This document shows positions 18,658 to 26,875 of a stretch of 64,000 nt of DNA, one piece after another. A model generated the notes under the pieces. That model ran no database searches. It was not told where the DNA came from and was given only the letters and a program-made list of their open reading frames with translations. This DNA comes from Hymenobacter jeongseonensis. GTDB lineage: Bacteria > Bacteroidota > Bacteroidia > Cytophagales > Hymenobacteraceae. How positions within the stretch are numbered: the stretch's first letter is position 1; the number at the start of each line of letters is the position of its first letter. The stretch spans positions 310,001 to 374,000 of the forward strand of contig NZ_JADQDQ010000002.1 in the NCBI RefSeq assembly GCF_015694725.1, given 5' to 3'. Both the position numbers and the translations under genes were made by a program.

Positions 18658-19256
18658 ATAATATTTTTTTTAATACGTCGTTGTTTAACCAACGATTAGA
18701 ATCTGCAAATCTACGACTTTTATGGCTAAACAGTGCCGTTCGTTGCCATAAAATTACCTATATGATACGCTCAGTTCAGTGTAAAGCCTTCTATTATTAA
18801 GGCGTAAACTACCCATTTGACCCAATACGAACGGCAGTCGTGCTGCCTGAAATTGCCTTTTTGCGGCAATTCTCCACAATAAACAACAAAGTGATTGCTC
18901 GTTGCTGGTTACCGTACAACCTGTTTTGAAGATTTGCTACCTGTGGCATCTCGACGACTACAATGAGAGTGCTAAACACCCACTAAAATGCACTGAGCAA
19001 ATAAATACGACTTTATAATTCACCTTATAATTCTATATATAACCACTCTATACTGAACGGCTTTTAACGTAACTACCGCTGTAGGTTGCCACCTATTTTG
19101 CTAATGAAAGGGCACCCCACCTTTCCAATATGAAACTTAGGCATATTGAGCAGATAAGCCGTCAGTATCCATTTGATGCACGATAAGAAGCATATTCTAA
19201 TCATTATTGTGCGGAATCAATAAGCTGAACATAATTGGTTTTCTCTCCAGCTACGC
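18658..19256. other. 599-bp AT-rich gene-free region
   Basis: This stretch separates the ABC exporter from the downstream end of the fdt-GT2 gene group. I see no convincing open frame, RNA gene or intact insertion sequence. It holds the putative exporter -7 box (18706-18713) and a small hairpin (AATTGCC at 18851-18857 pairing with GGCAATT at 18865-18871). Confidence 0.5.
18706..18713 (-). promoter_or_regulatory. Putative -7 box (TAGATTTG) of the ABC exporter gene
   Basis: The minus-strand sequence TAGATTTG matches TAnnTTTG, 48 bases before the start codon at 18657. No TTG at ideal spacing. Confidence 0.4.
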
Positions 19257-20186
19257 TTACCCAATTACACCACGTACTACATATAAAGGCCGCTTGCGGG
19301 CTGCATCCAACCCCCGCCACACATACTCCCCAATTACTCCCAGAGCAATCATTTGGAAGGCTGAGACAAAGAGCAACACCACCATAAGAGTCGTCCACCC
19401 GGCGGGCTCGTTTGGGCTGACAATTTTTAGCGCAATGACGTAGAGGCCGTAGATGAGGGCGACTACACCCAATCCCAATCCCATTACCGATATGGCGCGG
19501 ATGGGAACGAAGGAAAAAGCCATCAACGAGTCGATAAGGAGCTTTATCTTATTGGAGAGCGTCCAGCGTGACTTCCCGATGGTTCGTTTGCGGCGGGTAT
19601 ACGGAATGTTCACGTACGCAAAGCCCAACCATACCATCAGGTAAAACACGTTGGAGTTGCGCTCATGAAGTTTCAATACCTCGGCGGCGACCTGTTGATC
19701 GAAGAAGACAAAATCGAACCCTCCATCGGGAATGTTGCGGAGGGCCAGTTTTTTCATCAGCCAGTGAAAAACCTTAGCCAGGGTTTGTGCAAAGCCCGTT
19801 TCTTCACGGTCCTGCCGGTTGCCGATGACCAGTTTGAACCCCTGCTGCCAATGGGCATACATTTGCGCCATTAGTTCGGGTGGGTCCTGCAGGTCGGCGG
19901 TGATGACAGCGAGGCAATCGCCGGTGGCATAGGCCATGCCGGCAACGATGGCATTGTAGGAGCCTACATTGCCGGCCAAATCGACGATACGGATACGCCC
20001 GGGGAATAAGGACTGTGCTTTCTGCAGGGCACCGAGCGTGTCATCGCCCGAGCCGTCGTTCACGAATACGTATTCGAACGTGACTTCAGGGGGGAATCTT
20101 GCCTCATTTGCTACCAATTCACGAACTGTGACGGGGATATTGTCCTCGTTGAAATAGCAGGGAACAATAACAGAAAGTTTGGGCAT
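19257..20186 (-). CDS. GT2 glycosyltransferase with membrane anchor (DPM1/GtrB-like)
   Basis: The 309-residue protein has the GT-A motifs LSVIVPCYFNED, FVNDGSGDDT (41-50), LAGNVGSYNAIVAG and ITADLQDPPE (95-104), then two membrane segments near 225-250 and 262-288. It resembles ArnC/GtrB-type enzymes that load a sugar onto undecaprenyl phosphate. It is the last gene of the minus-strand group uxs-fdtA-GNAT-fdtB-GT2, which suggests that it uses the dTDP-aminosugar or UDP-xylose made by those genes. It is a paralogue of the protein at 12294 but much richer in GC. Confidence 0.88.
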   Translation of the reverse strand: MPKLSVIVPCYFNEDNIPVTVRELVANEARFPPEVTFEYVFVNDGSGDDTLGALQKAQSLFPGRIRIVDLAGNVGSYNAIVAGMAYATGDCLAVITADLQDPPELMAQMYAHWQQGFKLVIGNRQDREETGFAQTLAKVFHWLMKKLALRNIPDGGFDFVFFDQQVAAEVLKLHERNSNVFYLMVWLGFAYVNIPYTRRKRTIGKSRWTLSNKIKLLIDSLMAFSFVPIRAISVMGLGLGVVALIYGLYVIALKIVSPNEPAGWTTLMVVLLFVSAFQMIALGVIGEYVWRGLDAARKRPLYVVRGVIG

Positions 20187-20250
20187 AGAGGGCAGGTGCA
20201 GGCGCGGAATTTACAGAATATGGAGCTCGTAGTAATTCAAATTAAGCGAC

Positions 20251-21351
20251 TTATTGGTGACTGCGAATGGCTGTTGCAACAGCCGCCACATGCCTTTCGC
20301 TCATGCCTGGCCACATGGGTAAGCTTAGGCAGGTAGCCGCCAGTTCTTCAGCAATCGGAAAATTTCCAACTGATAGCTGTAAGGATTGATAAGCTTGTTG
20401 CAAATGAGGGGGAATGGGATAATGAACCAGCGTGCCGATGCCGTGGCGGGTAAGATGCTGCTGCAAACCGGCACGGTCGGGCGTGTGCACCACGTAAAGG
20501 TGGTACACATGCGTGGCCCCCGCGGCCACGCTGGGCAAGCGCAGGCCGGACACATCCGTTAAATACTGCTCATACCACGCGGCTATCTGCTGGCGCTGGC
20601 GCGTCCATTCTGGCAGGACTGGCAATTTTACCCGCAGCAAGGCAGCCTGGAGTTCATCCAAGCGAGAGTTGAAGCCGATGGTTTCATTATAATATTTTTG
20701 CTGGGAACCGTAGTTCCGCAGCACACGCACTTTTTGGGCGAGGCGTTCGTCGTCGGTCGTGATGGCGCCGGCGTCGCCAAGGGCTCCTAGGTTTTTGCCG
20801 GGGTAAAAGCTGGTGCCGTTAATGTGGCCGTAGCTGCCCGTGGGTTTTCCGTTGAAACCCGCTCCCTGTGCCTGAGCATTATCTTCTATTACAAACAGTT
20901 GGTAATCAGCAGCTAAGTGCATGATTTCGGTCATGCGGCAAGCTTGACCGTAGAGATGTACTGGCATGATGGCGCGGGTTCGCGACGTTATGGCGGCGGC
21001 TATACGGTCGGGGTCGAGGTTGCTGGTAGCAAGGTCGGGCTCAACGGGAACGATGGTGGCACCTACTTGCGTAACAGCCAACCAAGTAGCGATGTAGGTA
21101 TTAGAGGGAACGATTACTTCATCGCCTGGCCCAATTTCCAAGGCGCGCAAGGCTAGGGCTAAGGCGTCGAGGCCATTGGCTACCCCCACGGTATGAGCCA
21201 CTCCATTGAAAGCCGAATACTCCCGTTCAAACTGGTGTACCTCTTCTCCCAACACGTACCACTGCGAATCGAGGACACGGGTAAAGGCTTGCGTTAGCGC
21301 GCCGCTTAGTGGCGCATGCTGGGCCTCAAAGGAAAGAAACGGGACATTCAT
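20251..21351 (-). CDS. fdtB: dTDP-3-amino-3,6-dideoxyhexose transaminase (FdtB/QdtB type)
   Basis: This is a DegT/DnrJ/EryC1/StrS-family PLP aminotransferase of 366 residues. It shows VPFLSF near the start, [48 protein letters not shown] (PLP Asp157) and [15 protein letters not shown] (Lys186), a pattern shared by FdtB and QdtB. It would aminate the 3-keto sugar made by the FdtA-like isomerase, giving dTDP-Fuc3N or dTDP-Qui3N. Which epimer is made depends on the isomerase and cannot be told by eye. It starts 9 bases after the acetyltransferase gene. Confidence 0.88.
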   Translation of the reverse strand: MNVPFLSFEAQHAPLSGALTQAFTRVLDSQWYVLGEEVHQFEREYSAFNGVAHTVGVANGLDALALALRALEIGPGDEVIVPSNTYIATWLAVTQVGATIVPVEPDLATSNLDPDRIAAAITSRTRAIMPVHLYGQACRMTEIMHLAADYQLFVIEDNAQAQGAGFNGKPTGSYGHINGTSFYPGKNLGALGDAGAITTDDERLAQKVRVLRNYGSQQKYYNETIGFNSRLDELQAALLRVKLPVLPEWTRQRQQIAAWYEQYLTDVSGLRLPSVAAGATHVYHLYVVHTPDRAGLQQHLTRHGIGTLVHYPIPPHLQQAYQSLQLSVGNFPIAEELAATCLSLPMWPGMSERHVAAVATAIRSHQ

Positions 21352-21360
21352 GCCGCAAAT

Positions 21361-22317
21361 TTAATGGCCATGGCACGCCATGACGTGCGTGGTGGCTCCG
21401 AACCGGAAGCCAAGCTTTTCGCAAGTGCGGAAAACGGCGTGGTTGGTGGCTTGGGTAGTCATCAGTACCGCTTCCAGACCAAGTAGCCGCGCCCGATGCA
21501 GGGTTTCGGCGACGAGCTTTGTGTGCCAGCCCCGGTTGGCTGGGCCCACGGCCGTGAGCAGCACCCGCGAAATTTTTGCCTGCAAAGCGCTTGAATCTTC
21601 GGGCAGGTCGCTGATTGCTAAAAAGGAATCCACCGCCAATCCGGGCACGTCCGGGACCAAAACCGTTGCGGCAAGTGTGCCAGTTACGGTGTTTTCCGCG
21701 TAGCGGGCTAAGTAAGCATCGGCCCGCGCTGCCCCAAACCAGGCGTCGGCATGGAATCGGTCGTAGGGATTGCGGGCAGCGGCGGCAATTTGGCCAATGT
21801 GCGTAGCTTCATCCAATCTGGCGGGCCGCACCGGGTACCGCGGAAAATCGACATCGTGCAACTGGTCATGATAAAAAGTGGTGCGCGTTTCAACCAATCG
21901 CCAGCCAGCAGTCGTCAGGCCCTGCAATAGTCGAATGTCTTCAGCCGGCACGATGCTGAAGGCGTAAAATGCGCCCTTGCGTGCGGCAAAGTGATGGCGC
22001 AACGCCGTGGCCGACTCAGCAAGCGCCTCCAACGTTGTTTGTGCAGCAAAAAGCCCGGTGAACAAGCGGAATACAGGCGTCCCGAAGTACTCGGTATCCC
22101 AGGCCAATTGCTGAAACAACCACCGTATGTCCACTGAACCAGTGCTCGTGCAATGGATTTCCTGGCCGGCTTTCTGTTTCCAGCGAGCGGCCGCTCCCGT
22201 ACCAAATACCTGCTGTTGCAACTCTCCCGAAAGCTGACGCAGAAAATAATAGGGCGAGTAGTACGCCAGCTCGGCTGCACGGGCCGCCACCAAGTGGCCT
22301 AATTCTGGGGTGACCAT
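21361..22317 (-). CDS. GNAT acetyltransferase, WecD-like, for the dTDP-amino sugar
   Basis: The frame is open to 22599, but the upstream part overlaps fdtA and reads as low-complexity out-of-frame sequence, so the ATG at 22317 is chosen (318 residues), overlapping fdtA by 19 bases. The N-terminus includes LAWDTEYFGTPVFRL, like the W(D/E)..FFG motif of WecD (dTDP-Fuc4N acetyltransferase). The C-terminal GNAT domain has VDSFLAI, NRGWHTKLVAETLHRARLLGLEAVLMTTQATNHAVFRTCEKLGF with the acetyl-CoA loop and the N..A...Y/E..GF end. Typical fdt loci use a left-handed beta-helix acetyltransferase (FdtC), so a GNAT here is unusual. It could serve Fuc3N, Fuc4N or both. Confidence 0.78.
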   Translation of the reverse strand: MVTPELGHLVAARAAELAYYSPYYFLRQLSGELQQQVFGTGAAARWKQKAGQEIHCTSTGSVDIRWLFQQLAWDTEYFGTPVFRLFTGLFAAQTTLEALAESATALRHHFAARKGAFYAFSIVPAEDIRLLQGLTTAGWRLVETRTTFYHDQLHDVDFPRYPVRPARLDEATHIGQIAAAARNPYDRFHADAWFGAARADAYLARYAENTVTGTLAATVLVPDVPGLAVDSFLAISDLPEDSSALQAKISRVLLTAVGPANRGWHTKLVAETLHRARLLGLEAVLMTTQATNHAVFRTCEKLGFRFGATTHVMACHGH

Positions 22318-22721
22318 CGCTGACGGAATTCCTGAAAATCCCGAATGTAATCGGCTTCCTCGTAGGGCTGCGATGCCAAGGCAAGTTGCACCGCGGTGTG
22401 TGAATACTGCATGGTATGCCAAACGCAAGGCGGCACGTAAAGCCCCACAAAAGGGTCTTCGAGCCGGAATATTTGAATATCCCCGTTGGCTTGCTCGGTA
22501 GTAACGATAATGCGGCCGGCCACGGCAATGAGCACTTGCTCGGTACGGTGGTGCGCATGGCGGCCCCGCAGGATGCTTTCGGGGGTGTGATACGTCCAAA
22601 AGACCCGCTGCATAGCAAAGGGCAGCGGGTCTTTCGTGTTTTCACCAACGGAGATATAACCGATATCCGCAGCGCCCAACTTCGGAAACTGAATCAGATA
22701 GGGAGCGGGATAATCGGCCAT
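22299..22721 (-). CDS. fdtA: dTDP-4-oxo-6-deoxyhexose 3,4-ketoisomerase (FdtA/QdtA type cupin)
   Basis: This 140-residue single-domain cupin is predicted to turn dTDP-4-keto-6-deoxyglucose into the 3-keto isomer for amination by FdtB. Family features are visible: GxISVGENTKDPLPFAMQRVFWTYHTPESILRGRHAHHRTEQVLIAVAG is reflected in RVFWTYHTP, RGRHAHH (catalytic His pair) and the following VPPCVWHTMQYS block. It begins 6 bases after uxs and overlaps the next gene, so the group is tightly coupled. Fuc or Qui stereochemistry remains open. Confidence 0.88.
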   Translation of the reverse strand: MADYPAPYLIQFPKLGAADIGYISVGENTKDPLPFAMQRVFWTYHTPESILRGRHAHHRTEQVLIAVAGRIIVTTEQANGDIQIFRLEDPFVGLYVPPCVWHTMQYSHTAVQLALASQPYEEADYIRDFQEFRQRWSPQN

Positions 22722-22727
22722 GCCGTT

Positions 22728-23681
22728 CTACTTGACGTGCTCTTTGAAATATTCCAGCGTGCGGCGCAGGCCTTCGGCACGGTCGATTTTGGGTTCCCAA
22801 CCCAGAATTTCCTTTGCTTTGGTAATATCCGGCCGCCGCTTCATGGGGTCGTTTTCGGGCAAGGCCTGGTAGGTCGGTTTAAACTCTACACCGGTGAGGC
22901 GAGCAATTTCTTCCCCGAATTCCTTAATGGTGATTTCTGAGGGGTTGCCAATGTTGACGGGCAGATGGTAATCGCTGAGCAACAACCGGTAAATGCCTTC
23001 CACCAAATCATCTACGTAGCAGAACGAACGGGTTTGCGACCCGTCGCCAAATACGGTCAGGTTCTCTCCCCGCAGGGCCTGCGAGAGGAATGCTGGCAGT
23101 ACGCGGCCGTCATCGAGGCGCATGCGCGGACCATAGGTATTGAAAATGCGGATGATGCGCGTCTCCAGGCCGTGGTGGTTGTGGTAGGCCATGGTGATGG
23201 CCTCTTGGAAGCGCTTGGCTTCGTCGTAGCAGCCGCGCGGGCCCACGGGGTTTACGTTGCCAAAATACGTTTCTACCTGCGGATGGATTTCGGGGTCGCC
23301 GTATACTTCCGAAGTGCTGGCAATCAGCATACGGGCGCCTTTCACCCGGGCCAGCCCCAGCAAATTATGCGTCCCCAACGAACCCACTTTCAGCGTCTGA
23401 ATGGGAATTTTAAGGTAGTCAATCGGCGAAGCGGGCGAGGCAAAGTGCAGGATGTAATCAAGTTTGCCCGGCACGAATACAAATTTGCTGACATCGGACT
23501 GGTGGAACTCAAAGTCCTTGTTCCCGAACAGGTGCTCGATATTCTGGAGCGAACCCGTAATCAGGTTGTCCATGGCGATGACGTGGTAGCCTTCGGCGAT
23601 AAATCGGTCGCAGAGATGCGAGCCTAAGAACCCAGCTCCGCCAGTGATAAGGACGCGTTTTTTTTCTTCAGTATTCACCAT
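22728..23681 (-). CDS. uxs: UDP-glucuronate decarboxylase (UDP-xylose synthase)
   Basis: This SDR-family enzyme converts UDP-glucuronate to UDP-xylose. From the ATG at 23681 it has 317 residues, with the NAD-binding GGAGFLG at 14-20. The UXS-specific block [14 protein letters not shown] is at 122-134, and [14 protein letters not shown] carries the catalytic Tyr152 and Lys156. [13 protein letters not shown] follows. The 14-codon upstream extension is not family-like. It sits after ugd, which supplies the substrate UDP-glucuronate, and directly before fdtA, so the glycan probably contains xylose or glucuronic acid. Confidence 0.93.
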   Translation of the reverse strand: MVNTEEKKRVLITGGAGFLGSHLCDRFIAEGYHVIAMDNLITGSLQNIEHLFGNKDFEFHQSDVSKFVFVPGKLDYILHFASPASPIDYLKIPIQTLKVGSLGTHNLLGLARVKGARMLIASTSEVYGDPEIHPQVETYFGNVNPVGPRGCYDEAKRFQEAITMAYHNHHGLETRIIRIFNTYGPRMRLDDGRVLPAFLSQALRGENLTVFGDGSQTRSFCYVDDLVEGIYRLLLSDYHLPVNIGNPSEITIKEFGEEIARLTGVEFKPTYQALPENDPMKRRPDITKAKEILGWEPKIDRAEGLRRTLEYFKEHVK

Positions 23682-23795
23682 GTAGCACAAAACGGGGCGA
23701 AGCATCTTATCACGCTTGCACAATTGAGATTAAGATTGGAGACCAAGGTGGCGATGATAAGTTGCTCCCTTCGGCGGAATAACATTTAAACAGAA

Positions 23796-25139
23796 CTAAG
23801 AAACAGCCGGCTCGTGGTGCTCGGTTCTTACGCCGATGCAGTGGTAAGCAAAGCCCAAGCTTTTCAGCTCGTTGGCCTCGTAGATGTTGCGGCCGTCAAA
23901 AATCACCTTTTGCTTCATCAAACGGGCCACTACGTCAAAGTTAGGGGAGCGGAAATCGGGCCATTCCGTCACTACCAATAGTGCATCGGCGTCGATGAGG
24001 GCCGCAAACTCGTCCTTCGCATACGTAATGGAATCCCCTAACGTATGGTGTGCTTCGGGCATGGCCACGGGGTCGTAGGCCGTGACAATGCAGCCTGCAG
24101 CCAGCAATTTCTCGATGATGACCAAAGAAGGCGCTTCCCGCATGTCATCGGTTTTGGGCTTGAAGGACAGACCCCAGACAGCCATTTTCAAACCCCGCAA
24201 CTCGCCCGCGAAGTGACGGCTTACTTTGTCGAAAAGCACCGATTTTTGTTGCTCGTTTACTTCTTCTACGGCGCGCAGTACCTGCATGTCGTAGCCGTTT
24301 TCCTTGGCGGTTTTGATTAACGCTTTCACGTCCTTGGGGAAGCAGGAGCCGCCGTACCCAATGCCGGGGTAAATGAACTTGGTGCCGATGCGGGCATCGG
24401 AGCCAATGCCCTGCCGCACTTTGTTGACGTCGGCGCCCATGATTTCGCAGAGGTTCGCCACGTCGTTCATGAAGCTGATTTTGGTCGCGAGCATGGAGTT
24501 TGCCGCGTACTTCGTCATCTCAGCCGATGGAATGTCCATAAAAATAATGGGGTGACCGTTGAGCACAAAGGGCTTATACAACTTGGTCATTACCTCTTCG
24601 GCTCGCGGCGAAGCAACTCCTACCACAATGCGGTCGGGCTTGAGGAAGTCATCGATAGCGGCGCCCTCTTTCAGGAATTCCGGATTAGAAGCCACATCGA
24701 ACTCTAATTCTACGCCGCGCTTTTCCAGCGCTTTCTCAATTTCCGCCCGCACTTTGGCCGCCGTTCCCACCGGAACGGTGCTTTTCGTCACGATTACGCC
24801 GTAGCTGCTCATGCTTTCGCCAATGCCCCGGGCCACAGCCAGTACGTACTTCAGGTCGGCCGAACCGTCTTCGCCGGGAGGAGTGCCTACGGCAATGAAG
24901 GCGACATCACAGTCCTGAATGGCCTCTGCCAAACTGGTAGAAAACGTAAGCCGGCCCTTCTCAACGTTGCGGCTCACCATTTCCTCGAGGCCAGGCTCGT
25001 AAATGGGGAGAATGCCCTGATGAAGATTATCTATTTTTTTTTGGTCAATATCGACACAAACCACATCTATGCCGACTTCGGCAAAGCACGTACCCGTTAC
25101 CAAACCAACGTATCCGGTTCCAACAATTGCAATTTTCAT
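23796..25139 (-). CDS. ugd: UDP-glucose 6-dehydrogenase
   Basis: The enzyme oxidises UDP-glucose to UDP-glucuronate with two NAD+. The 447-residue protein begins MKIAIVGTGYVGLVTG (Rossmann motif), has STVPVGT, the SNPEFLKEG block (151-159), KYAANSMLATKISFMN with the catalytic Lys220, and the catalytic Cys266 in GYGGSCFPKD. The C-terminal domain ends with VIFDGRNIY. It feeds uxs, which lies next downstream with a 114-base gap. A TAAATTTG box is 38 bases before the start. Confidence 0.97.
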   Translation of the reverse strand: MKIAIVGTGYVGLVTGTCFAEVGIDVVCVDIDQKKIDNLHQGILPIYEPGLEEMVSRNVEKGRLTFSTSLAEAIQDCDVAFIAVGTPPGEDGSADLKYVLAVARGIGESMSSYGVIVTKSTVPVGTAAKVRAEIEKALEKRGVELEFDVASNPEFLKEGAAIDDFLKPDRIVVGVASPRAEEVMTKLYKPFVLNGHPIIFMDIPSAEMTKYAANSMLATKISFMNDVANLCEIMGADVNKVRQGIGSDARIGTKFIYPGIGYGGSCFPKDVKALIKTAKENGYDMQVLRAVEEVNEQQKSVLFDKVSRHFAGELRGLKMAVWGLSFKPKTDDMREAPSLVIIEKLLAAGCIVTAYDPVAMPEAHHTLGDSITYAKDEFAALIDADALLVVTEWPDFRSPNFDVVARLMKQKVIFDGRNIYEANELKSLGFAYHCIGVRTEHHEPAVS

Positions 25140-25176
25140 AAGCTGCCTAAAGCCGAGGAGTTAATAATTTATTAAG

Positions 25177-25184
25177 CAAATTTA
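25177..25184 (-). promoter_or_regulatory. Putative -7 box (TAAATTTG) of ugd
   Basis: The minus-strand sequence TAAATTTG matches TAnnTTTG, 38 bases upstream of the ugd start codon at 25139. The -33 TTG at ideal spacing is absent. Confidence 0.45.
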
Positions 25185-25281
25185 GTCTTCTACGCTTCAA
25201 CTGAGTTCGAATATGCTGGCAATCCCTTTTTACTTCCTCAACAAAGCCAGCCGTAACCGCCTATTTGTGAGCAATTAAACA

Positions 25282-26871
25282 TCACAAATGAACAGTAAAT
25301 ATCTCAAAAACATAGTTTTGCTTTTGCAGAAGAATTCTTTCCTCTTCATCGTGCCCCTCGAATTGGTAGGGAGTAAATTTCATGAAGTACGGTACTGAGG
25401 AAACCACCCGGCCTATGCGCGGCCGAGGGGCTAGGTAACAGCGTAACGGGTAGAGGTAGGCAAAATTCACTAATTGAAAGCGTGGCTGCTTGGCGGTAGG
25501 CTGGTTGCGAAGACGCGGCCCAAATACCCGATACGTAATAAGGCCACGTCCGCAAGCCGTCGTTTCAATGCTTTCAATCTGCCGGGCATCGTGAATTCCG
25601 TGAGCGTAGGCAACATCGCCGGGGTATTTAACGGCTCGGTAGACCAAACTGAAGGCCCCGAAGTGCCACAGCGCTACCATCACACTGCCCACCTGCAAGA
25701 TGCGTTTGGCAGCTTGACACTGGCCCGCTACTTGGCTCAGGGCAGCTACTGCTGCCAACACAATAAAGGGTACGAAGAAATGTACGATACGGCCGTAAAA
25801 AACCAGACTATGGCCAAACTGAACCGCGGCCGCATAGCCTACCCAAGCGCCGAAGACGATGAGTAATAATATTAAGAGTAATGGGTTATCAGATACTTTT
25901 TCGCTACGTGGGGCAACCAATACGGGCAGTTGGCGAATGCTTAGGACCAATCCTATTGCAGCTAGCAGTAGCAGCCCCGCCCCTACCGCGCCTTCAACTT
26001 GCCAGAAATACTTGGCGATGAAACTAAATCCCTCCGCATAGCTGCCTTGGGTGATGGTGGTGGCAATGTAGCGGCTACTAGCGAAGTAGGAAGTACCGGA
26101 AAGCTGGGCGAGGATTTCAAACAGCCCCAGCAGCACGAACAGCCCCGCCAATTGCGCCGCAATGGGTTTAAGCTGAACCACTTTAAAACGGCGTTCTCTT
26201 CGATACGCTGGAGCTGCTGCGAACACCAATCCAAGCCCCAACAGCACCAGTACCCCCATAAAATAGCCCGGATACACCAAGTAGCTAAATCCCGAAAGCA
26301 GGCCGACCAGTCCCTGCCGACTGTTGGCATGGCACTCGGGTTGCGAAAGCAACAGCCACAACGCCAGCAGGAAAAAAAACAGCGCATGGTCATACGGCAG
26401 CAGATGCCGCAGGTACACGTTGGTATTTACCAAGCTTGAGTACAGCGCCACGCCTGCTAGGGCAAAGCCGACGGTGAAAAACTGTCGGTAAATCTTATAC
26501 AGCAGCAGCGCATTCAGGCCCAGAATGAGCACATTGAACGCCTGCGGCACTTGCAAAGAAGGAGGTGCGTTCGGGTTGAGATTAAAAAGTACTAGCAAAG
26601 CGGCTTGGCCTAGGCCCGGTATCACACGCCAGAGGCCATCGCCGGGGCGGGCTCCCATCGAGTTGATAGCTTGCAGAAAGTCGCGGACGTGGCCCTCGCC
26701 CAACGAGCGCAGGCCAAGCATGGCGGTGATGTAGCGACGCTCGTCCACGAACGCCATGGTGCCCGTGCCAATGAAGCTCAGCCGAAACAATGTAAGGACC
26801 ACCATCGCTAGTACGCCAAGCTGCTGGAGCCGGCCCAACTGCTGCCACCACCGTATCAGCCGCGCTACCAC
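25282..26871 (-). CDS. Polytopic membrane protein, GT39/PMT-like glycosyltransferase candidate
   Basis: The 529-residue protein has about ten hydrophobic segments. An acidic motif, FVDERRYITAM, follows the first helix. This matches the D-E-x-x-Y pattern in the first periplasmic loop of GT-C enzymes such as the PMT/ArnT families, where it is catalytic. The C-terminal part is a soluble tail. This would be a periplasmic-side transferase using a polyprenyl-phosphate sugar, perhaps one made by the GtrB-like GT2 proteins of the locus. It begins 4 bases after asnB ends, so the two are co-transcribed. Specific function unknown. Confidence 0.62.
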   Translation of the reverse strand: MVARLIRWWQQLGRLQQLGVLAMVVLTLFRLSFIGTGTMAFVDERRYITAMLGLRSLGEGHVRDFLQAINSMGARPGDGLWRVIPGLGQAALLVLFNLNPNAPPSLQVPQAFNVLILGLNALLLYKIYRQFFTVGFALAGVALYSSLVNTNVYLRHLLPYDHALFFFLLALWLLLSQPECHANSRQGLVGLLSGFSYLVYPGYFMGVLVLLGLGLVFAAAPAYRRERRFKVVQLKPIAAQLAGLFVLLGLFEILAQLSGTSYFASSRYIATTITQGSYAEGFSFIAKYFWQVEGAVGAGLLLLAAIGLVLSIRQLPVLVAPRSEKVSDNPLLLILLLIVFGAWVGYAAAVQFGHSLVFYGRIVHFFVPFIVLAAVAALSQVAGQCQAAKRILQVGSVMVALWHFGAFSLVYRAVKYPGDVAYAHGIHDARQIESIETTACGRGLITYRVFGPRLRNQPTAKQPRFQLVNFAYLYPLRCYLAPRPRIGRVVSSVPYFMKFTPYQFEGHDEEERILLQKQNYVFEIFTVHL

Positions 26872-26875
26872 GGCC

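Noticed and set aside
22318..22599. N-terminal extension of the GNAT acetyltransferase
   Set aside because: It is out of frame with, and lies inside, fdtA; the translation is Arg/Pro/His-rich noise. Start moved to 22317.
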